9,379 nucleotides of DNA from contig JALVCY010000451.1 of NCBI GenBank assembly GCA_027009605.1, forward strand, positions 1 through 9,379. Reading direction: 5' to 3'. The notes beneath the pieces were generated by a model. The model was given only the letters and a program-made list of their open reading frames with translations. It was not told the DNA's origin and made no database searches. Of the stretch, positions 1 through 6,700 are shown piece by piece. The translations under genes were made by a program, and so were the position numbers. The DNA is from Saprospiraceae bacterium. Lineage in GTDB: Bacteria; Bacteroidota; Bacteroidia; Chitinophagales; Saprospiraceae. The stretch's first letter is position 1, and each line of letters begins with the position of its first letter.

Positions 1-172
1 GGCTGATTATCATCTAGTTATAATTAATGATTCTTTTTTTACAATCAAGATTTATTCTAATTTTTTATGTTAAATCAGTTTGTTATTTGTCGAAATATAG
101 GGGACAAAACCCGACTGCGCCCAAGCTGAACTTAAAGGGATAACCGGAATCCCATCTTGTTTTTTTGTTTTA

Positions 173-192
173 CCGTTGGTTTTAACCAACGG
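173..192. repeat. Palindrome with GGTTTTAACC core
   Basis: The arms CCGTTGGTT (173-181) and AACCAACGG (184-192) are perfect 9-bp reverse complements around a TT centre. The core GGTTTTAACC is the same as in the palindrome at 9255-9272 on the other side of the gene pair, while the outer stem bases differ but still pair. Such compensated differences suggest that the hairpin structure is what is kept. It could be part of a dispersed repeat or a terminator-like hairpin for something outside the window; no T-tract directly follows it on either strand. Confidence 0.6.
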
Positions 193-204
193 ACAAAAAG
201 CCAA

Positions 205-225
205 CCTAGAAGGGGCTTTAGCCCC
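205..225. repeat. Short motif CCTAGAAGG joined to GGGGCT palindrome
   Basis: The motif CCTAGAAGG at 205-213 overlaps a 6-bp palindrome, GGGGCT (212-217) with AGCCCC (220-225). The nine-base motif recurs as its exact reverse complement at 9343-9351. Together with the neighbouring palindromes it seems to be one block of a mosaic intergenic repeat. Function is unknown. Confidence 0.4.
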
Positions 226-265
226 ATTGATTGCGACAAGAACTAAAAGCTTGAATTAAACCAAC

Positions 266-295
266 AGTCCGCATTCCGGCGGTTGAAGACGCCGG
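266..295. repeat. AGTCCGCATTCCG motif with CCGGCG hairpin
   Basis: The arms CCGGCG (276-281) and CGCCGG (290-295) form a 6-bp stem with an 8-base loop. It directly follows AGTCCGCATTCCG (266-278). On the other flank, the minus strand reads AGTGCGGCATCCCG (9311-9324) and further on a CGGCGGTT...CCGCCG hairpin, that is, the same order of parts with small changes. It sits just beyond the T-tract of the receptor terminator. Confidence 0.45.
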
Positions 296-301
296 TATAA
301 C

Positions 302-337
302 AAAAAAAACGGGCTGCAATTCATTCATCGCAGCCCG
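302..337 (-). terminator. Intrinsic terminator of the receptor gene
   Basis: Read on the minus strand, an 8-bp GC-rich stem (330-337 with 310-317, CGGGCTGC) with a 12-base loop begins 29 bases after the TAA stop of the receptor gene. A run of eight T residues (302-309) follows it immediately. This is a textbook Rho-independent terminator and ends the transcription unit here. Confidence 0.88.
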
Positions 338-366
338 CCTATTTAGCGCAATAAATTCTTTAGAAA

Positions 367-3300
367 TTAGAAGACAAATCTTAGACCAAATTGTGCTTGC
401 CACCTAGAAAGTAGGCTAAAGTCATCAGTGTAAGTTTTCTTCAAACTTGGGTCAAAGGAGTAAAGCACATTGCCATCTGCATCAGTTGCCACTCCGATAG
501 GCTGTGTATTCGTAGGATTTTGGCGAACGCCCCAACTGGAATTAATCATGTTGCCGACATTCAGTATATCAATGCTCAACTCAATTTTCCGTTGGTCTGC
601 CAGGCGGTATTCTTGCAAAATACGCAAATCCCAATTGGAGTACCAAGGTCTTAATTGGGCATATTTGCCTGCATATTTACCGCGATTGGCACTCATGTAG
701 GCATCCTGTTGGATAAAGGCTTCTAAAGCTCTTTTTTGGTCATCGGCACTAAAGCTGGTCTCGTCAAAGTTCATGTTGTTAATATCCGCCTTGGTGGGGA
801 TATAAATCAAATCGTTTAGCCCGGAACCATCATTGTTTACATCTCCGGAATAAGTGTAGCTGTAGCGTCCTCCTTTGACATATTCAAAGAAAGTAGAAAT
901 GGTCGTACCGAAATTACCGGCATAGTTGAATTTTTTGGAGAAAGCACCGACTACCCGGTGTTTGTGTCCATAAAGCGAAGGCGCAAGGACTGCTTTGTTG
1001 ACGTGTCCAAAAGCCGGATTACGGGCGTAGGCATCGGAAGAAATCTCCGCAGGAATCGAACTGGCATCCTGAGAGTTTAAGAAATCATACCCAATAGACG
1101 CAAACATGTTCTTAGACCATGTTTTTTGTAATTGTACAGAGATATTAAATGATTTTCCGACCTTGGTATTGGTAAAGACATAGGCATTCGTAGGGCCGCC
1201 AAAAGGGTTTTTGGCTCTGTCTTCGCTCGTATAGTATGGGCGGTTGTCCACGCCTTTTAAACTACCGGTGGGTGGTTTTAGGCCATAGTTTCTAACCATC
1301 ATGGCATTGATGTCTTTGGTGTAAATGACATCAGCAGAAGCGATATAGCCGTCTCCGAATTTTTGGTCTATACCGATATTCGTTCTCCATACTTGCGGAA
1401 ATCTAAAATCGCTGGCCGTAGTCGTATAAAACCACCAGTTTGGATTACCGACTTGATTACCGACCCAGACAAATGGGAATCGACCGGAAAACATCCCTGA
1501 GCCACCGCGTAATTGCATGCTACGGTCTCCTTTTACGTCCCAGTTAAAACTGATTCTTGGAGAGATATTGGGCGTTTCCTTTGGTAATTCTGTTTGATCA
1601 AATTTGACCGGCTTACCATCTACGTCATAATATTCGATGGAGGGGTCATAACAGCAGTTGCGATCGATACTTTCCTGTGCTTTTTCAGGTGTATCAAAGT
1701 AAAGTGGCTTGTCTATACGTAAGCCCAATGTTAAGTTAAAGTTATCGTTGATGGCAATTTCGTCTTGTGCATAAAAGGCTAATTGACCGACATTCGTCTC
1801 TGCCAAGGCCCATCCTTGGTATCCTGCGGCAGTATCTTGATCGACTCCCCAAGCACCGTCTTCGCCACCATATTTTTCATAAGTAGCTCTAGCGGCAGCC
1901 ACATCGGCATCAAAGCTGCCATCATTAACGGCATCTTCAAATGCATCAACAGAGGCAAAGCCGGGGCCGAATACACCGGCATAGGTGCCTAAATTAAACG
2001 AATTGTCGAAAGAGAATTTCTCGAAGCTGCCACCGATAGTAATCGTGTGCTTTTCCAAGAAATAATCCAGATTGTTGGTGATTTGGAAGACATCTTGGTT
2101 TAGCCTGTTGTGGATAGAAAAAGGCTCGTGGCCGGCCACGATGGCACGGATACCGGCTTGATTGATGTTAATGGTAGGAAACGGCGTGGATCTGGGTGTT
2201 CTAAAGTCTCTAAATGCGGTATAACCGACCTGCAAGTTGTTGGCAATGGTATTGGAGAATCTGGATTTTAGCTCGACGATACCGGATTGGATTCGGTTAG
2301 TAATGGTATAACCGGAGTTTTCAAACTGCAAGGTCGTTTGGTCGGGGCCCCGTCTTCCGATAGCGGAAGGGTGGGCGTTTTTGTCCCGGCTGGCATCCAA
2401 GAAGTTGTAGGTGGCCGTCAAGGTGTGGTCTTTATTGATGTTGTAATCCAACTTGATGATGCCTTTTTGGTTGTCTGTACGGTGGGTGTAGCCTTCGTAG
2501 GCGCCGGTTTCGTAACCATAGTGGTCTTTCAAAATTTTGGAGACTCTTTCCATATCGGCGGCGGAGACTCTGGAGACGTTGGAGCCGGTTAATCCGGGCC
2601 TTGCGGCCAAAAAGTTAGATCCTAAGTCACTTCTTCTTTCTAATTCGGCATTGGCAAAAAAGAATAATTTGTTTTTGATAATCGGCCCGCCGATGCTAAA
2701 ACCGGATTGAAGGTGATTTAGGTCGGGAACAAAGATTTTGTTACCGCGAACTTTCCCGCCGGTTAAGTCCTGATTTCTGTAAAATCCAAATACAGAGCCA
2801 TGGAAATTATTGGTTCCTGACTTGGTAACGGCATTGACAGAAGCCCCGGTAAAACCGGACATTTTGATGTCATAAGGTGCGATATCGACTTGAATTTGGT
2901 CGATGGCATCCAGAGAGACCGGTTGTGCGTTGGTTTGGCTACCGGGCGTAGCGGCATCCAATCCAAATGGATTGTTAAAGACGGAGCCATCCAAGGTGAA
3001 GTTGTTCATTTTGTTATTTCGTCCCCCAAATGAGTTGCCATCGGAAGAAGGCGTCAATCTAGTAAAATCCTTTGCAGAACGAGAAATCGTGGGTAATTTG
3101 TCCAATTGATTTCGGCTGACGCTGGTCGAAGCACCGGTTCGGTCATCATTCATGATGGCACTCCGGTTGGCAGTGACAGTGACCCCTTCCAATTCAATGG
3201 CTGTTTTGCTCATTTTGATGCTGATTTTCTTCTTTTGTCCAACAGTCAAATAGTAGTCATTCAAAACAGTAGGCTCATAACCGATGTAAGAAGCTTCAAT

Positions 3301-3531
3301 GGAGTAAGGCCCACCGACTCTCATATTCGGGATGCGATAGCTGCCATCTGTAGCAGTATAAGTACCATATTGTGTACCGGATGGCGTGTGAATAGCGACC
3401 ACGGTAGCCGCTTCTAATGGTTGTCCATTTTCATCTACGACCTTACCATAGATGGTGGATGTGGTTACTTGTGCATCCACCATAGCAAGGAAGGAGACAA
3501 GTAATCCAAAAACGAGAATTATTCGTTTCAT
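367..3531 (-). CDS. Oar-like TonB-dependent outer-membrane receptor
   Basis: This is a 1054-residue outer-membrane protein. Residues 1-20 form a signal peptide (lipophilic core, likely cut at VDA|Q). Residues 23-108 form a carboxypeptidase-regulatory-like beta-sandwich (IYGKVVDENGQPLEAATV, then TDGSYRIPNMRVGGPYSI). A TonB-box-like EGVTVTA follows at 115-121 and then the plug domain to about 250, with NFTLDGSVFNNPFG and the Oar-type TKSGTNNFHGSVF. The rest is a 22-strand-type beta-barrel that ends in an aromatic residue (FGLRFVF), as expected of BAM substrates. Near the C-terminus DVNNDGSGLND (897-907) resembles a calcium loop. There is no SusD-type lipoprotein beside it, so the Oar-like subgroup fits better than SusC. 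Barrel proteins of this family move substrate inward with TonB energy; in Myxococcus Oar is needed for export of a protease. The substrate here is unknown. The start is the only ATG that gives a complete signal peptide. Confidence 0.9.
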   Translation of the reverse strand: MKRIILVFGLLVSFLAMVDAQVTTSTIYGKVVDENGQPLEAATVVAIHTPSGTQYGTYTATDGSYRIPNMRVGGPYSIEASYIGYEPTVLNDYYLTVGQKKKISIKMSKTAIELEGVTVTANRSAIMNDDRTGASTSVSRNQLDKLPTISRSAKDFTRLTPSSDGNSFGGRNNKMNNFTLDGSVFNNPFGLDAATPGSQTNAQPVSLDAIDQIQVDIAPYDIKMSGFTGASVNAVTKSGTNNFHGSVFGFYRNQDLTGGKVRGNKIFVPDLNHLQSGFSIGGPIIKNKLFFFANAELERRSDLGSNFLAARPGLTGSNVSRVSAADMERVSKILKDHYGYETGAYEGYTHRTDNQKGIIKLDYNINKDHTLTATYNFLDASRDKNAHPSAIGRRGPDQTTLQFENSGYTITNRIQSGIVELKSRFSNTIANNLQVGYTAFRDFRTPRSTPFPTININQAGIRAIVAGHEPFSIHNRLNQDVFQITNNLDYFLEKHTITIGGSFEKFSFDNSFNLGTYAGVFGPGFASVDAFEDAVNDGSFDADVAAARATYEKYGGEDGAWGVDQDTAAGYQGWALAETNVGQLAFYAQDEIAINDNFNLTLGLRIDKPLYFDTPEKAQESIDRNCCYDPSIEYYDVDGKPVKFDQTELPKETPNISPRISFNWDVKGDRSMQLRGGSGMFSGRFPFVWVGNQVGNPNWWFYTTTASDFRFPQVWRTNIGIDQKFGDGYIASADVIYTKDINAMMVRNYGLKPPTGSLKGVDNRPYYTSEDRAKNPFGGPTNAYVFTNTKVGKSFNISVQLQKTWSKNMFASIGYDFLNSQDASSIPAEISSDAYARNPAFGHVNKAVLAPSLYGHKHRVVGAFSKKFNYAGNFGTTISTFFEYVKGGRYSYTYSGDVNNDGSGLNDLIYIPTKADINNMNFDETSFSADDQKRALEAFIQQDAYMSANRGKYAGKYAQLRPWYSNWDLRILQEYRLADQRKIELSIDILNVGNMINSSWGVRQNPTNTQPIGVATDADGNVLYSFDPSLKKTYTDDFSLLSRWQAQFGLRFVF

Positions 3532-3577
3532 TGTTAAAAGATTTGTTAGTGAAGTGAAGAAAAATGATTTTCGCTAG

Positions 3578-3585
3578 CAAAAGTA
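3578..3585 (-). promoter_or_regulatory. Candidate -7 promoter box for the receptor gene
   Basis: The minus strand reads TACTTTTG, a match to the Bacteroidota -7 consensus TAnnTTTG, with its downstream end 46 bases before the ATG. No clear TTTG -33 box lies at the usual spacing; only a poor GTTTAA is present at 3605-3610. The predicted leader of about 40 bases is AT-rich and has no Shine-Dalgarno sequence (AAATCTTTTAACA before ATG), which is usual in this phylum. The spacing to the start codon is nearly the same as at the protease promoter. Confidence 0.55.
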
Positions 3586-3693
3586 AAATGAAACTTATTG
3601 AAAATTAAACTTTTTTTGCTCAATTATTTTTTTTGTGGGATTTCCCTTATTTCTTATGAGCTTTGTCGTATCTTTGCCTTCCGGCGAAAACAG

Positions 3694-3730
3694 AAAAAGG
3701 CTCAAATCACATTGATTTGAGCCTTTTTTT
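3694..3730 (-). terminator. Bidirectional intrinsic terminator after the protease gene
   Basis: A perfect 15-bp inverted repeat (3694-3708 and 3714-3728) with a 5-base loop lies 23 bases past the TAG stop of the protease gene. The outer stem is A5/T5, so a T-tract follows the GC-containing core on both strands: TTTTT on the minus strand and TTTTTTT on the plus strand. It should end protease transcription before the receptor promoter, which makes the two genes separate units. Confidence 0.88.
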
Positions 3731-3751
3731 ATAAGATTTTAGCCGGTATCT

Positions 3752-6700
3752 CTACATTTTTACTTTGACCAATTTGCCATTGATTAGGCGGTCTCGATAC
3801 CGTAATTGGAAGATATAATTTCCGGAAGGGTATTCATCCATATTAATTTCTTCCCGGATGGTTGCTGTTTTTCCCCAGTGGCGATGAATCAGTTTTCGCC
3901 CGATGACATCGTAAATGGTCATGTCCATCTCTTCGGCTTTCAGCGCATGAATGTTTAAGGTAAAAATGCCATCACTTGGGTTGGGCGCAATCATGATAGA
4001 GACTTCCCCGTCAGGATCTGTAATGCCATCGGGTGCTTTGATGTACAAACTCCGGCTGATGGTCGCCGTATCACAAGAGTTGAAGGCTGTCAAAAGGATA
4101 TTGTAATTACCGGGATTTGTAAAAGTATGTGTCGGACTTTCTTCCATGCTGGTTTGGCCATCCCCAAAGTTCCATAAATAACCCGTAGCATTTTCTGAAT
4201 GATTAACTAACTCAAGCGTCTGATTATCTAAGTCGCCAAATTCATAATCGGCAATTACCAATGGATGAACGATAACCGTTTGGGTTACTTCCGGACTACC
4301 ATAGTCATTTGTTGCGGTCAATTTGGCGGTATAAGAGCCGGCAACGGTGTAGGTCACCGTTACGGTGGTATCTGTGGAAGTGGCCGGATTTCCTCCGGGG
4401 AAAGACCAACTGAAATTATCCGCATTGCTGACTTGTGCCGTAAATACCACTTCAAGCGGTGAACAACCTTCCGTGTCAGAAGAAGACATCGATACGGTTG
4501 GAGCTGTTGTAGAGCCGAAGGTTAATTCAACTTCAAACACATCACCACCACAGTCCCCGTTGGCGGTCAACTTGATGGTGTATGTTCCATCAGAGAAAGT
4601 ATGCTCAATATTGGTGACATTGGGAGCGGTGTTGTTGTCTCCGAAATCCCAAAGTAGGGTGTTGGCATTTTGAGCTGAGCTCGTAAACAGCACTTTGTGA
4701 TCATCATTCGGGTCAATCGTGTAGGTAAAACCTGAAGTCGTCTCAGGAAGTACCGTGACGGTAATGGTTTTAAGATCTTGTCCAAGGTTGTTGGAGACAA
4801 TGACCGTTGCCGTATGTTGGCCTACTGTGTTGTAGGTGACCGTAGGATTAGGGTCAGTAGATGTGGCCGGAGTCCCACCGGGGAAAGACCATTGGTAGGA
4901 GTTGGCATTTTGGGCATTAGCGTGGAAAGTAGTGGTAAACGGTCCGCAGCCACTTTCTGCACTGGCTGTTGGGTCGGCTGATGGTACGGCTCCGATGGTT
5001 ACTTGGTTTGTAGTCGTATCACTGCCACAACCATTAGTCGTAATCAATTGGACGACAGCGACCGTATCGGAAGCATATAAGTGCGCCGGATTGGGCGAAG
5101 TCAAAATAGGCGATCCATCCCCAAAATCCCAAGCATAAGTACTGCCATTCTGAGAATTATTCGTGGTGGTTACCAAATATCCATCTACATTGATGTCAAA
5201 ATCCGCAATGGGCAAAGGATTTACGGTCATGGTTTGTGGCGTGGCATTGGCCGTACCGTAGGTATTGGTTGCCGAAAGGGTAACCGTATGTGTACCGGGT
5301 GTGCTGAAGGTTACGGTCTGATGCAGGAGATTGGAAGTCGCCGGATCTCCTCCTTCAAATGTCCAAAAGACTGTGGTTTGATTGGTCACATCTGCCGTAA
5401 AGTTAACTTGGAAAGGTTCGCAGCCGGTAGCAGAACCGGTATATTGAATATTAGCTGTAGGCATAAAATTAGAGATGACTACGTTATGACAAGTCGTTGA
5501 TGGAGTGCAGCTATTGGTGGCCGTCAAACAAACCGTGTAAGTGCCGGGCCCCGGGAATTCATGTGTTGGGTTGACATCCGTAGAATTAGGAGAACTGTCT
5601 CCAAAATCCCAAGAATAAGAAGTCGGATTGCCGGTAGAAGCATTGGTAAATGTCGCTGTAGCGCCCGAAATGTTGTTTGTCGTAAACTCTGCTGTAGGGT
5701 TGGGCAAGACAATGATTTGTACATTATCTGTGCTGTTTCCGGAAGGATTGCTTCCCATCAAGGTTGTTAAATAAGTACCCGGTTGATTATAAGTGACGAC
5801 TTGATCTATGTTGGTCGAACTACTTGGAGAGCCCCCTTGGAAAGTCCATTGCACGCTTTGGGTATTGCTTGAAGCATTGGCGTGATAGGAGATGGATTGA
5901 CCTTGGCAAATGCTCGTTTGGCTGGCGGTGATACTCACACTCGGGCCGTTGCCGGAAATGGTCACATCATGGCAATTGACTGGGCTATTACAAGTGCCAT
6001 TGACCGTCAAACAAACATGGTAAGTCCCATCTGCCAAATAAGTGTGGCTAGGCTCGAATTCCGTACTGAAATTGCCATCTCCAAAATCCCAACTGTACGA
6101 ATTCCCATTAGTAGAAGTATTGGTAAAATTTGCCGTAAGGCCGGATGTCCCCGTAGCAAAATCCGAAGTCGTATTGGGCAATATGGTGATGGTCGTATTT
6201 GCGGAAGCAGAATTGGCGCCATTGTAGGCCGTCAAGCTGACCGCATACGTCCCGGGTGTATCAAAAGTAACCGCTTGAGTCATATTGGTAGAAGTCGCCG
6301 GATTGCCCCCTTCAAAAGTCCAAGCCACATTTTGGGTATTGGCTGAGACATTGGCGGTAAAGGTAATAGTTGAACCTGTACAAACAGTATTAGAAGGAGA
6401 TACACTGATAGAGGCCGTCGGCGTATTGCCCGAGATGGTTACGGTCATTTGAGTCGGATTACTTCCGCAACCGTTTGTAGCCGTTAAAGTGACGGTATAA
6501 GTCCCGTCCGTAGTGTAAGTATGAGTTGGACTGGTCTCTGTTGAAGCCGGTGAACCATCCCCAAAGTCCCACGAATAATTTGTCGGATTATTCGTCGATG
6601 TATTGGTAAAACTTACTTGATTGCCGTTGGTATTTTGAGTAAAACTAGCCGTTGGAGCCGTGCCTACGGTAATCATATTCGTAATGGTCATGGTATCCGT

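Larger units (their letters stand above)
1..366. other. Left non-coding region with terminator and short palindromes
   Basis: I see no gene here. The only long open frame, on the minus strand at 218-403, runs into the 3' end of the receptor gene in another frame, has no recognisable protein features and crosses the terminator hairpin. The first 100 bases are AT-rich and without obvious structure. From about 137 onward there are several inverted repeats: a weak 5-bp one (137-141 with 149-153), then 173-192, 212-225 and 276-295, then the terminator at 302-337. This density of small hairpins suggests a dispersed intergenic repeat and not coding DNA. Confidence 0.7.

Noticed and set aside
218..403. 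Minus-strand 61-codon open frame at the 3' end of the receptor gene
   Set aside because: It overlaps the receptor 3' end in another frame and runs across the intrinsic terminator hairpin; no family features.
2287..2592. Plus-strand open frame of 101 codons opposite the receptor gene
   Set aside because: Antisense of a well-supported barrel domain, with a Val/Gly-rich translation and no recognisable domain.
367..3531. Assignment of the receptor as SusC with a polysaccharide utilisation locus
   Set aside because: No SusD-like lipoprotein, glycoside hydrolase or sulfatase is near, and the plug carries the Oar-type TKSGTNNFHGSVF segment.
5081..6346. Plus-strand open frames of 139 and 154 codons opposite the PKD array
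   Set aside because: They have low-complexity, Arg/Ile/Gly-rich translations typical of the antisense of Ser/Thr/Asn-rich PKD repeats, no signal or domain, and no promoter. They are shadows.
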